DNA of 25,122 nt from Proteiniphilum sp. UBA5384 (lineage in GTDB: Bacteria > Bacteroidota > Bacteroidia > Bacteroidales > Dysgonomonadaceae), in NCBI RefSeq assembly GCF_002410825.1, contig NZ_DHOS01000050.1:1-25122 (forward strand), in the 5' to 3' direction. Under the pieces are notes generated by a model. It was not told the DNA's origin and searched no databases. It saw only the letters and a program-made list of their open reading frames with translations. The translations under genes and the position numbers were made by a program. This document shows positions 17,301 through 24,787 of the stretch, in pieces (within the stretch, counting starts at the first letter, position 1; every line of letters starts with the position of its first letter).

Positions 17301-19163
17301 ATGGAAATTAGGAAGAGAAATTTTTATATCAAATATATACTCTTACTGTACTTCATCATTGGTTCCGCTGCTACGGCCTTTGCGGTCAACCGGATCAAAA
17401 TTCCCTATCAGGAGAATATCGATTTTACCACCCGGATCAGGGAGATTCTTGAGAACAACAAACAGGGAAATATGGTGTTGGAGTTTGAAGAGGGAGTCTA
17501 CCATTTCTATCCGGAGAAGGCGGAAGGGTTGTATATCTGCGTGTCGAACAACGACAACGGCTACAAGCGGGTGGCTTTCAACCTGTCCGGCATGGAAAAC
17601 GTGCGGGTGGAAGGTGCCGGTACGGAATTCCTGTTCCACGGTTCCATGGTACCCTTTTATATCAATGAAGCAAAGGATATCTCCATCTCCGGGATCAATA
17701 TGGATTATGATTACTCCTTCATATTTGAGGGAGAGGTGGTAGCCAACGATCCTGCAAAAAAGACTTTCGATATAAGGGTAAGCAATGACATTCAATACAA
17801 GGTGAAAAGTGACAGGCTTTACTTTGGAGGATATGATTGGGAGTTACCCACCGGAGAGAATATCGTGTTCGATCCCGAAACGCGCGCTCCCTATTACCAT
17901 ACCCAACTGTACCTCCATGCCCCTTGGCGCGGCGACCTGTTGGCTGAGAGCATAGGTGACAGCCTTGTCCGCTTGCAGGGGAATATGAAAGAAGTTCCCC
18001 CGGTGGGTTCCATCTACACGGACAAGGGACCCCATGGCAGGAACAGGGTATTTCCCGGGATAATCCTTCATTCCAGTTCCGATATCTCCCTGGAAAAGAT
18101 GAATATATATATGTCGGGGGCGATGGCCCTGATCGGTGAAAACACGGAAAACGTGACAATGAGGGAGTTCAATATTCGTCTGCGTCCGGAAAGTAACCGG
18201 ATGATCTCCGCTTCGGCCGATGCCACCCATTTTGTGAATTGTCGTGGATTGATCTATTTCGAGAACTGTCTTTTTGAGAATATGCTGGATGACGCGACCA
18301 ATGTGCATGGCACCTACATGAAGGTGACCGAGATCTCCGGTGACCGTCTTGCGGTGCAGTTCGGGCATTACCAGCAGGAGGGATTCCGGTTCGCACAGAA
18401 AGGGGATACCCTCCGCCTGATCGACAGGAATACGTTACTGCCGATACATACCTTTACGGCAAAGGACATCCAATGGGTAAATCATAATTATGGATTGATC
18501 TATGCCGACGCTGCTTTCCCCGAACTGGACAAAAGCCTCGCTGTGGAAAACCTGAGTAACTGTGCTTCCATGATAATGAAGAACTGTACCGTGAGGAATA
18601 ACCGTGCCAGAAGCATACTAATCTCGACCAATAAACCGGTACTGGTAGAGGGGAATTATTTTGATTCCATGATGGCCGGGGTATTGATCGCGGGAGACGC
18701 CGATAGATGGTGCGAGTCGGGTAATGTGTCGGATGTGGTAATCCGGAACAACACCTTCGTCAATATCGGCAAGGGGGGTGCTAACCCACAGTCAGTACTG
18801 CAGATATCGCCTCAGATTGTTCCGGAGCACAAAGGGAAAGGTTACTATCATGGACGTATCGTTTTTGAAGATAACACGGTGCGAACCTTTGACGCACAAG
18901 TTGTCTATGGGCTCAGCCTGGAGAATCTGGTAATAAGGAATAATACTTTTATCCAGAGCCGGGACTATAAGCCCATCTTCGACGGGCTTTCGTTCTTTGA
19001 TTTCCAGTATTGTAAAAATGTGGATATAAGGGGCAACAGTTTCGAAGGAGATTATGAAGCGGAGGTGAGCGCCCGGAACTGCGAAAATATATCATTGAAG
19101 AGACAAAAAGGGTTTCACGACAAGATGGTGGACAAGCCCAACCTATTTTTTTACAAGCAATAA
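17301..19163 (+). CDS. GH110-family alpha-1,3-galactosidase
   Basis: This 620-residue secreted exo-enzyme of the GH110 kind removes terminal alpha-1,3-linked galactose. The ATG at 17301 gives a basic N-terminus, a hydrophobic segment and probable signal-peptidase I cleavage after AFA (about residue 28). The body is a right-handed beta-helix with repeated NxxIxNNTF rungs (VVIRNNTFVNI, LVIRNNTFIQS, VDIRGNSFEGD). The conserved GH110 stretch runs SADATHFVNCRG (about 305-316) to FENCLFENMLDDATNVHG (about 320-337). Asp307 and the pair Asp330/Asp331 have the 23-residue spacing I recall for the family's catalytic Asp triad. It starts a second gene block (GH110, GH2, sulfatase) after the hairpin. Length is as expected. 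Whether it prefers blood-group-B-like, linear alpha-Gal or algal galactan ends cannot be read here. Confidence 0.88.
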   Translation: MEIRKRNFYIKYILLLYFIIGSAATAFAVNRIKIPYQENIDFTTRIREILENNKQGNMVLEFEEGVYHFYPEKAEGLYICVSNNDNGYKRVAFNLSGMENVRVEGAGTEFLFHGSMVPFYINEAKDISISGINMDYDYSFIFEGEVVANDPAKKTFDIRVSNDIQYKVKSDRLYFGGYDWELPTGENIVFDPETRAPYYHTQLYLHAPWRGDLLAESIGDSLVRLQGNMKEVPPVGSIYTDKGPHGRNRVFPGIILHSSSDISLEKMNIYMSGAMALIGENTENVTMREFNIRLRPESNRMISASADATHFVNCRGLIYFENCLFENMLDDATNVHGTYMKVTEISGDRLAVQFGHYQQEGFRFAQKGDTLRLIDRNTLLPIHTFTAKDIQWVNHNYGLIYADAAFPELDKSLAVENLSNCASMIMKNCTVRNNRARSILISTNKPVLVEGNYFDSMMAGVLIAGDADRWCESGNVSDVVIRNNTFVNIGKGGANPQSVLQISPQIVPEHKGKGYYHGRIVFEDNTVRTFDAQVVYGLSLENLVIRNNTFIQSRDYKPIFDGLSFFDFQYCKNVDIRGNSFEGDYEAEVSARNCENISLKRQKGFHDKMVDKPNLFFYKQ

Positions 19164-19189
19164 GAGGCAAGTGTTACATAGGATAAATT

Positions 19190-19334
19190 ATGCGCAGAAA
19201 TATGAATAAGGTAGAGAAGAAAATGGGTAGGAAAGTATTGCTGTTTTTGTTATTATCTTTTCTTTTTCCTCTGGAGCGAATCCATGCGGATTCCCGGACA
19301 ATTATCGACCTGAATGAGGGGTGGTATTTCTTTA
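19190..19334 (+). pseudogene. 5' fragment of GH2 beta-galactosidase, cut by IS1595-family insertion
   Basis: These are the first 48 codons of the GH2 gene, starting at ATG 19190 (alternatives 19202 and 19223; the last gives the most compact signal peptide, MGRKVLLFLLLSFLFPLERI). The encoded N-terminus ends in DLNEGWYFF, the start of the GH2 sugar-binding domain. The frame then runs into the left end of the transposon and stops at a TGA inside it (19336-19338). Joining base 19334 to 22503 (removing the element and one target-duplication copy) continues in frame as NPYTPWSEGRP and on to LPHDWSIEGPF. The gap to the upstream GH110 gene is 26 bases. Confidence 0.9.
19327..19334. repeat. 8-bp target-site duplication (left copy), TTTCTTTA
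   Basis: This is identical to 22495-22502 on the far side of the transposon. Deleting the element plus one copy restores the GH2 reading frame exactly. Confidence 0.95.
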
Positions 19335-19357
19335 GGTGATTATTTACGACAATACCC
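19335..19357 (+). repeat. Left terminal inverted repeat of the IS1595-family element
   Basis: This 23-base sequence starting GGTGATTATTTACGAC is the exact reverse complement of 22472-22494. Identity stops abruptly at base 24 on both sides. Confidence 0.95.
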
Positions 19358-19361
19358 TAAC

Positions 19362-19369
19362 TAACTTTG
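19362..19369 (+). promoter_or_regulatory. Possible -7 promoter box for the transposase (TAACTTTG)
   Basis: TAACTTTG matches the Bacteroidota TAnnTTTG box and lies just inside the left inverted repeat, about 120 bases before the transposase ATG. No convincing TTTG -33 element stands at the right distance, so this is weak. Confidence 0.35.
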
Positions 19370-19487
19370 CTAATAATACCGTTCAGAAAGAGTTTTGGGC
19401 GGTATTTCTATATACACAGATAACTGTTTTCCCAAGCAACTTTTCTCACCAGAGTTATATATAGCAAGAACTATAAACTTTGGTAAG

Positions 19488-20405
19488 ATGAATATTGGTA
19501 AATTCAACTCCTTATACGACCTCTTGGAAGCATTTCCTACGGAGGAAAGCTGCATCAAGTATCTGGAACAGCAACGCTGGGCAAACGGTATTCCTGTTTC
19601 TCCTTATGACCCTACGTCCAAAGTATATAACCGTGGCGATGGAATGTACCGCTGTAAGAATACGGGCAAGAACTTCAACGTCAGAATAGGAACAATGTTT
19701 GAAGGCTCTAAATTACCATTGAGAAAATGGTTCGTGGCTATCTATGAAATAACATCCCGCAAGAAAGGTATTTCATCAATCGAATTATCCAAGAGAATAT
19801 CCGTGACATATAAAACTGCGTGGTTTATGAATCAGCGTATCCGTGAATGCTTCGGTATTGTCATGGAAGAGAAACTTGACGGAGAAGTAGAACTTGACGA
19901 AACTTTCGTGGGTGGTAAGAATAAAAATCGGCACTATAACAAGAAAGTAAAGAAGTGCCAAGGTAGGAGTTTCAAAGATAAAGTTCCCGTTATGGGTATG
20001 CTTCAGCGTGGCGGTAAAGTGGTTTGTAAAGTAGTCCGTGACACTTCTTATAAGTCATTGACAGTTCCTATTCTCAAAACCGTAAAACGCACGGCAACGT
20101 TATTCTCTGATGAGTGGTGCGGATATAAAACCGTTAGCAAGTTATACGAGCATTACGTGGTTGACCACGGTCACGGACAATACGTGGATGAAGATGCTTA
20201 TACTAACAATATCGAAGGTTTTTGGAGTATTCTGAAACGTGGCTTGACAGGAATATATAACCATACAAGCAAGAAACACCTTCAACGATATGTTAATGAG
20301 TTCTGCTTCCGCTATAATACGAGAGATTTTGATGACGTTTCACGATTTAATTTGTTACTTTGCAATTCAAATTATCGTATAACTTTTCAAAGTCTTACAA
20401 AATGA
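19488..20405 (+). CDS. IS1595-family (ISXO2-like) DDE transposase
   Basis: This 305-residue transposase catalyses cut-and-paste or copy movement of the surrounding element at its inverted repeats. I chose ATG 19488 because the family N-terminus begins there (FNSLYDLLEAFPTEESCIKYL); a longer frame to 19395 adds 31 residues unlike the family. Catalytic acidic residues are visible as Asp137 (ELDETFVGG), Asp208 (FSDEWCGY) and Glu243 (NNIEGFWSILKR). The N-terminal zinc-ribbon region of IS1595 transposases is present by position (about 35-63) but has lost most of its cysteines: SPYDPT stands where CPxCG is usual, and YRCKNTGKNF has one Cys where two are usual. It ends in ATGA overlap with the next small gene. 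It appears intact. Confidence 0.95.
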   Translation: MNIGKFNSLYDLLEAFPTEESCIKYLEQQRWANGIPVSPYDPTSKVYNRGDGMYRCKNTGKNFNVRIGTMFEGSKLPLRKWFVAIYEITSRKKGISSIELSKRISVTYKTAWFMNQRIRECFGIVMEEKLDGEVELDETFVGGKNKNRHYNKKVKKCQGRSFKDKVPVMGMLQRGGKVVCKVVRDTSYKSLTVPILKTVKRTATLFSDEWCGYKTVSKLYEHYVVDHGHGQYVDEDAYTNNIEGFWSILKRGLTGIYNHTSKKHLQRYVNEFCFRYNTRDFDDVSRFNLLLCNSNYRITFQSLTK

Positions 20406-20572
20406 GTAAAAAGAAACAAGTAACAATAGAAGACATGGAAAAGGCAATGGCTATCGAACTTCTACCTGCCAAAGAATTGAAGAAGCAAGCAGAAGTTCCA
20501 GTGGATTTTTCTGCTCTTATGCAGAAGGCTCTGAAATACGATATTAAACCTAAAAAGAAGGGCAAGAAATAA
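20402..20572 (+). CDS. Small basic 56-residue protein, translationally coupled to the transposase
   Basis: The start ATG overlaps the transposase stop (ATGA at 20402-20405), which favours coupled translation and decides this start over the upstream in-frame Met at 20360. The product begins MSKKKQVTIEDMEKAMAIEL, has a short helical-looking middle (PAKELKKQ) and a Lys-rich C-terminus (KPKKKGKK). There is no signal peptide, membrane segment or recognised domain. The position suggests a transposition accessory protein or regulator, but that is inference only. The gene downstream is convergent, ending 8 bases away. Confidence 0.65.
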   Translation: MSKKKQVTIEDMEKAMAIELLPAKELKKQAEVPVDFSALMQKALKYDIKPKKKGKK

Positions 20573-20580
20573 TCATACCT

Positions 20581-21174
20581 TCATCTAAATTTGACCTTGG
20601 GAGCTTGCTCTACGGTTTTCTTTACCTTCTTAACCCAGCATTGCTTTTGGTCACTCCAATATATCCCGTTCTTTTTGAGAACTTTATCAAAAGCCTTTTG
20701 GCTTTCTTCATCTTCAAGTCCTGCATAGTTCCAATCCGTTTCGTCATCCCAACCAGTACTTGAATTGAAATAATCATTCAAATCTACTGTCCGTTCAATA
20801 TAGTTGTCGGAAAGTTCTATTTTGGGAGCTACTTCTTCAATTTGATAACTCTTTCGGAGTTCCCTTTTTTCTACTGTACGATTGTAGAAAAATACGGCAA
20901 ATAATACAAGCGGTATAAGCACGATACTCCATAATACCTTTACGAGTGTATCACTTTCTCCTTTTTCACGCTCTAAATGCTTGGAACATGCTAATACAAT
21001 CAATCCTACAATACCCCAGAATAGAGATAAGAAGAACCAGGTTACAGAATTACGTCCTTTTCGGGAAGCTAATACAGCGGTGGCAATAGAAATACCCAAT
21101 GCAAACAGAATACAAAAGAAACCTACTATAAGTTCCATGGTGGCGAATTTTAACGAGTTCTCCACGACAGCCAT
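20581..21174 (-). CDS. Three-TM membrane protein of unknown function (transposon cargo)
   Basis: This 197-residue protein has hydrophobic segments at about 14-36, 44-63 and 78-97, followed by a soluble acidic C-terminal half of about 100 residues. The tail has aromatic-rich patches (FNSSTGWDDETDWNYAGLED) and ends KNGIYWSDQKQCWVKKVKK. A second Met at codon 13 (MELIVGFF) would put the first membrane segment right at the N-terminus and may be the true start. The gene is convergent with the transposase operon and preceded by the inverted-repeat region at 21209-21350. I do not recognise the family. Confidence 0.7.
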   Translation of the reverse strand: MAVVENSLKFATMELIVGFFCILFALGISIATAVLASRKGRNSVTWFFLSLFWGIVGLIVLACSKHLEREKGESDTLVKVLWSIVLIPLVLFAVFFYNRTVEKRELRKSYQIEEVAPKIELSDNYIERTVDLNDYFNSSTGWDDETDWNYAGLEDEESQKAFDKVLKKNGIYWSDQKQCWVKKVKKTVEQAPKVKFR

Positions 21175-21208
21175 AGGAGAAGTTTAACAATGTTAGTTGT
21201 TAAAGAAA

Positions 21209-21350
21209 GTGGGCTGCCCCTGTGCATACTCGTTAGGTATCGCCAAACACCTGTATATACGCACAGTAGGGCAACCCACAAGTATGAGCTGTCCTCTGTG
21301 CCTCGTATATACTACTGTCTTAATTTGGCGATTTCAACGAGTATAAGGCA
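21209..21350 (-). ncRNA. Candidate structured (pseudoknotted) RNA, or structured leader of the membrane-protein gene
   Basis: Nested inverted repeats fill this gene-free stretch. Stem A pairs 21226-21234 with 21336-21344 and 21239-21247 with 21324-21332 (9+9 bp, all matched). Stem C lies inside A and pairs 21253-21266 with 21296-21312 (9+5 bp around a 3-base bulge). The loop of C contains GGGCAACCCAC (21269-21279), which pairs with GTGGGCTGCCC (21209-21219) outside stem A, making a pseudoknot. The only mismatch in that pair (21214/21274) is C-A on the + strand but a permitted G-U on the minus strand, which favours transcription from the minus strand. A TATCTTTG box in the right orientation sits at 21391-21400. 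I do not recognise the RNA class. The region could be a stand-alone RNA or the 5' leader of the 20581-21174 gene. Confidence 0.55.
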
Positions 21351-21390
21351 CTTTCCTTATTATATTCCAAAACTTTGTCCCGAAAGACAA

Positions 21391-21423
21391 TGCAAAGATA
21401 GTGAGAAAATTCGTATCTTTGCA
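21391..21423. promoter_or_regulatory. Divergent pair of -7 promoter boxes forming a perfect 10-bp inverted repeat
   Basis: TGCAAAGATA (21391-21400) and TATCTTTGCA (21414-21423) are exact reverse complements 13 bases apart. Each carries TATCTTTG, a perfect TAnnTTTG box. The right-hand box would drive the zinc-ribbon gene starting at 21442; the left-hand one would drive the structured region and membrane protein on the minus strand. I see no TTTG -33 element at the expected distance for either. The symmetry could equally be an operator. Confidence 0.5.
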
Positions 21424-21441
21424 TATCATTTAGAAAGAGTT

Positions 21442-21606
21442 ATGAAGAGTAAGTTTGAAAAATTCATTTGTCCGAAATGCGGATTACAAGAAGCTGAAGT
21501 TGATAATAATGATAGAGTGGTTTGTCCTAAATGCAATAAAGTCGTACAACTCGCTTCTTCAGATAAAGAGTGTATAAGAATTAGCAAACCTCAAAAGAAC
21601 CAATAA
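21442..21606 (+). CDS. Small zinc-ribbon protein, 54 residues (transposon cargo)
   Basis: The protein has a CPKCG (residues about 10-14) and CPKCN (about 29-33) pair, a classic four-Cys zinc ribbon, in MKSKFEKFICPKCGLQEAEV and onward. ATG 21442 is preferred because it lies 20 bases after a TATCTTTG promoter box, whereas the longer open frame from 21190 crosses the inverted-repeat region and shows no protein-like sequence. Its 3' end overlaps the convergent 21581-22036 gene by 26 bases. It probably binds zinc and possibly nucleic acid or protein; the role is unknown. Confidence 0.65.
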   Translation: MKSKFEKFICPKCGLQEAEVDNNDRVVCPKCNKVVQLASSDKECIRISKPQKNQ

Positions 21607-22036
21607 GACATCCTTCAATATCGGGTAGTCTTATTATTGTTCCCTTGGGAAGTGATTGTATTGATTTCCAATCATTCTCTATAATATCGACATTCTGTGC
21701 AGGAAAGTATTTGCGACAAAATGCCTTATAATCATCAAAGGTAAATTGCGTATGTTCCTTTTCTCTATAATCGGGATTAGCTTTCATTTTACTCCGTATC
21801 GTAATATCATTGAATAGCTTACGAATACAAAGAATACCTAAACTATCACCAAGTTTCGGAAACTTCTCCATAAATCGTCCTTTCAGAAGATGAAGACGCA
21901 AAGAGTGCTTATCTTCGTCCTTATAATCAAACTGTTCCTCAAACATAATCTGATTGTTCCGTTCTCCTCTGACGATGATATTAGCCTCTTTACCACCGTG
22001 GTCTTGTACTTCGATTGAAATAATTGTCCTGTTCAT
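21581..22036 (-). CDS. Hypothetical 151-residue protein (transposon cargo)
   Basis: This soluble protein begins MNRTIISIEVQDHGGKEANI and contains no signal peptide, membrane segment or motif I recognise. It has a beta-rich N-terminus (about 1-50), a central helical part (LRLHLLKGRFMEKFPKLGDS) and a C-terminal region ending LPDIEGCLIGSFEVC. The coding frame is open throughout, with ordinary codon use for the element. It overlaps the zinc-ribbon gene tail-to-tail and is divergent from the 22181 gene across 144 bases. Confidence 0.65.
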   Translation of the reverse strand: MNRTIISIEVQDHGGKEANIIVRGERNNQIMFEEQFDYKDEDKHSLRLHLLKGRFMEKFPKLGDSLGILCIRKLFNDITIRSKMKANPDYREKEHTQFTFDDYKAFCRKYFPAQNVDIIENDWKSIQSLPKGTIIRLPDIEGCLIGSFEVC

Positions 22037-22123
22037 ATCTACAAATTTTTCTTATTCTATATCTGAAAACTTTGCGAGTATAAGTAAATGATTTATAGCA
22101 GCATTAGTAAAATGCTTATTCTA

Positions 22124-22154
22124 TTGTACAGCCCAAAAACTTGCTTTACCTTTG
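22124..22154 (+). promoter_or_regulatory. Bacteroidota-type promoter (TTG-N20-TACCTTTG) for the 69-residue gene
   Basis: TTG at 22124-22126 is followed after 20 bases by TACCTTTG at 22147-22154, matching the Bacteroidota -33/-7 pattern in both sequence and spacing. The ATG of the next gene is 26 bases downstream. Confidence 0.7.
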
Positions 22155-22180
22155 CACTATAACTCAAAAATATACGTTTT

Positions 22181-22390
22181 ATGGACATCAAGAAAGGACA
22201 AAGATTAAGAGAAGAATGGGGTGATAAACCATGTAACCATCCACGTTTTGAAAAAGAAACGCAAGGAGCACCAATATCAGGACTTGGATATGTTGAAAGC
22301 AAAACAGGTGATTACATTTGTACTCAATGCGGCGAAACATTTACAAAAGCCGAAAAAGATGAAATTGAGGCAAATAGAGCCAAAGAATAA
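22181..22390 (+). CDS. Small Cys-rich protein, 69 residues, zinc-ribbon-like (transposon cargo)
   Basis: The product begins MDIKKGQRLREEWGDKPCNH and later has YICTQCGETF. Cys18 (or His20) and the pair Cys47/Cys50 form a plausible zinc site, with a charged helical C-terminus (TKAEKDEIEANRAKE). A well-placed promoter lies upstream and a 12-bp hairpin terminator starts 10 bases after the stop, so this looks like a complete single-gene transcription unit. No family name can be given. It is the last gene before the right inverted repeat. Confidence 0.7.
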   Translation: MDIKKGQRLREEWGDKPCNHPRFEKETQGAPISGLGYVESKTGDYICTQCGETFTKAEKDEIEANRAKE

Positions 22391-22400
22391 TCGAAAAACT

Positions 22401-22429
22401 AAGGGAATAGCCGTCAAGGTTATTCCCTT
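22401..22429 (+). terminator. Hairpin terminator after the 69-residue gene
   Basis: AAGGGAATAGCC (22401-22412), loop GTCAA, then GGTTATTCCCTT (22418-22429) form a 12-bp stem with one G-U pair, followed by a short T-rich tail. It lies between the last cargo gene and the right end of the transposon. Confidence 0.7.
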
Positions 22430-22471
22430 TACTGTTTAATCAGTTATTATAAATTAGACAAAACTCCTTTG

Positions 22472-22494
22472 GGGTATTGTCGTAAATAATCACC
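22472..22494 (-). repeat. Right terminal inverted repeat of the IS1595-family element
   Basis: This is the exact reverse complement of 19335-19357. It is followed directly by the second copy of the 8-bp target duplication. Confidence 0.95.
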
Positions 22495-22502
22495 TTTCTT
22501 TA
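22495..22502. repeat. 8-bp target-site duplication (right copy), TTTCTTTA
   Basis: This matches 19327-19334 exactly. The 8-bp size is the one expected for IS1595-family transposition. Confidence 0.95.
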
Positions 22503-24787
22503 ATCCCTATACGCCCTGGAGCGAAGGGCGGCCCAATAAGCGGGGCAGGGTAGTAAACCTCCCCCACGACTGGAGCATAGAGGGGCCGTTCAACAAGGAC
22601 AACCTGTCCGGCTCTTCCGGTGCCTACCTGCCGGGCGGAAGGGCGTTATACCAGAAGATACTGGATGTCCCCACGGAGTGGCAGGGAAAAAAGGTGTTTG
22701 TGGAGTTCGAAGGGGTATACCAGAACAGCGAGGTCTTCATCAATGGCGTCCTGGTGGGTAAACGCCCCAATGGCTGGGTGAGCTTCTCCTATGAGATAAG
22801 CCAATGGCTTGATTATGGAGAAGAGAACCTGATAGCCGTGCGTGTGACCAACACGGATATGCCCAACTCCCGCTGGTATTCGGGATCGGGTATCTACCGT
22901 CCCGCCAGGATAGTGGTGACCGACCCATTGCATATAAAAGAATGGGGAGTATTTATATCCACCCCTGTCGTGAAAAAAGAATATGCCTTTGCAAAAGTCA
23001 ACTCCACCTTGACGAATAATTACTCGGAAGTCCAACATGTGCGTATTATCCAGCAGGTCCTGGATGAAAAGGGGCATATCGTGGCAGAACAACAGGATGA
23101 CTACTCGATTGCCGCGCACAAGGAGCAGGAGTTCTCCCAAATGGTAAAGATAGGAAATCCCAAACTATGGGGTATTGACAATCCCCATTTATATACCTTA
23201 AAGACCATCGTCAGGAACAAGGAGAGGGAATATGACAACGTACGCAATAGTTTTGGTATCCGTACAGTCGTATTTGACAAGGACAAGGGGTTCTCCCTGA
23301 ATGGTATAGGAATGAAACTGAAAGGTGTATGCCTACATCAAGATGCGGGCATGCTGGGGTCGGCTGTCCCCCCGATGGTGTGGGAGCGGCGTATAAAGAT
23401 ACTGAAGGATATGGGATGCAATGCCATCCGTACGGGCCATAGCCCTTTTGATCCTGCTTTTTACGCGTTGTGCGATCGCATGGGAATGATGGTGATGAAC
23501 GAGGTCTTTGACGAGTGGACCGTCCATAAACTGGACAATGTGCCCTTCGGTTACAACCAATATTGGGACGAATGGCATGCCCGCGACCTGACGGATATAC
23601 TCCGGCGGGACAGGAACCACCCCTCCGTCATCTTGTGGAGCGTAGGCAATGAAAGCATAGAACAGGCTTTCCCCCATGGAAAGGACATTGCCCGCGAACT
23701 GGTAGCGATATGCCATAGGGAAGACCCCTCCCGTTTGGTTACCTGCGGGAACAACAAGCACAAGGAGGCCAACCTGACCGGTTTCGCCGATGAATTCGAC
23801 GTGGTGGGTTACAACTATGGGCATCAGTTCGGGATGTATGCACCGGACAGGATCAGGTATCCCGAGCGCAGGGTGATCGGTACGGAAAATACCCGTGGAA
23901 ATTCCACGCGAGGATATTATTCTTTTCCCGTGCCGGAAGACTACAGGATGGGATGGACGTCGAAAGACGAATATTTCTCCTCGTATGATGGGTGGACAAG
24001 GATATACGGGCAGGAAAACGAATGGAAAGTGACACGTGACCTGGACCACGTGGCGGGAATGTTTATCTGGACGGGTATTGATTATCTGGGGGAGACCTCC
24101 TGGCCGTGGCCGACCAAGTATTCCGATTTCGGCGCCATCGACGCTTGCGGATTTCCCAAGGATGCCTATTATTTTTACCGAAGCGTATGGAATGAAAAGG
24201 AGGTTACCTTGCATCTATTGCCCCACTGGAGTTGGGAAGGGCGGGAGGGGGAGGTTACCCCGGTATGGTGTTATACCAATTGCGACGAGGTGGAACTTTT
24301 TCTGAACGGAAAATCACAGGGCAGGAAACGGTTTAACGATGATATCATGCACTTGGAATGGAAGGATATCACGTATGAACCGGGAGTATTGAAAGCCGTG
24401 GGATACAGGAACGGAAAGAAAATAGCGGAGAAAGAGGTGGTGACGGCAGGGGAGCCTGCGGCCTTTTCAATCGAGTCCGATGTGGAAACTATCCGGGCGA
24501 ATAACCGTGATGTGGCGCATTTTACTGTCAGGGTGAAAGATGAGGAGGGACGGACGGTGCCGAACGCCAATACTGCCTTTAACGTGGAAGTTTCGGGGGG
24601 ACGCCTGCTGGGCATCGACAATGGAGATCCCAAGTATGTGGGATCATTCATGGAGACAAGACAGCGGACGCTGTTCAATGGCCTGGCACTGGTGATAGTG
24701 CAGGCGACCGGGGAAAAAGAAGATATCAAAATCAATATCACTTCGGACAATATCAAAGGTGATGAATTAAAAGTCAATGTCAGATGA
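22495..24787 (+). pseudogene. 3' part of GH2 beta-galactosidase, separated from its start by the transposon
   Basis: This is the remainder of a GH2 enzyme whose undisrupted length would be 809 residues. GH2 enzymes remove terminal beta-linked sugars, here most likely galactose, in the periplasm or at the surface. Visible parts are the sugar-binding domain (LPHDWSIEGPF, VYQNSEVFINGVLVGKRPNGW, RWYSGSGIYRP), the immunoglobulin-like domain (about 190-300 in joined numbering) and the TIM barrel with GVCLHQDAG, NAIRTGHSP, the acid/base Glu in LWSVGNES (about 432) and the nucleophile Glu in IGTENTRGN (about 510). A DUF4982-like domain (NCDEVELFLNGKSQGRK) and a C-terminal Ig-like domain (VRVKDEEGRTVPNAN) follow. 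It has no start codon or signal peptide of its own; a GTG at 22694 is internal. The stop overlaps the sulfatase start (ATGA). Confidence 0.9.

Larger units (their letters stand above)
19335..22494 (+). mobile_element. IS1595-family (ISXO2-like) transposon with passenger genes, 3160 bases
   Basis: The element is bounded by perfect 23-bp terminal inverted repeats (left 19335-19357, beginning GGTGATTATTTACG; right 22472-22494) and flanked by the 8-bp direct repeat TTTCTTTA (19327-19334 and 22495-22502), the duplication size usual for IS1595. It carries a DDE transposase on the + strand, four other protein genes supported by promoters or spacing, one further 56-residue gene overlapping the transposase, and a candidate structured RNA. 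Its base composition is AT-richer than the GH2 gene it interrupts. Most IS1595 elements are short; versions carrying passenger genes are known for the family. Perfect ends and perfect target duplication point to a recent insertion. Confidence 0.95.

Noticed and set aside
21209..21350. CRISPR array or IS remnant
   Set aside because: The repeats are inverted and nested, not direct with spacers. There are no cas genes and no second set of terminal repeats or target duplication.
21190..21606. Extended 138-codon version of the zinc-ribbon gene
   Set aside because: The first 84 codons cross the inverted-repeat region and the promoter and show no protein-like conservation pattern. The ATG at 21442 sits at a proper distance from a promoter box.
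23333..24214. Minus-strand open frame of 293 codons
   Set aside because: It is antisense to the GH2 TIM barrel. It arises from the GC-richer codons of that gene and has no start context, domain or neighbours.
22694..24787. GH2 3' fragment as a self-standing 697-residue gene
   Set aside because: The apparent start is an internal GTG within the sugar-binding domain, with no signal peptide. Frame restoration after removing the transposon shows it is part of one gene.
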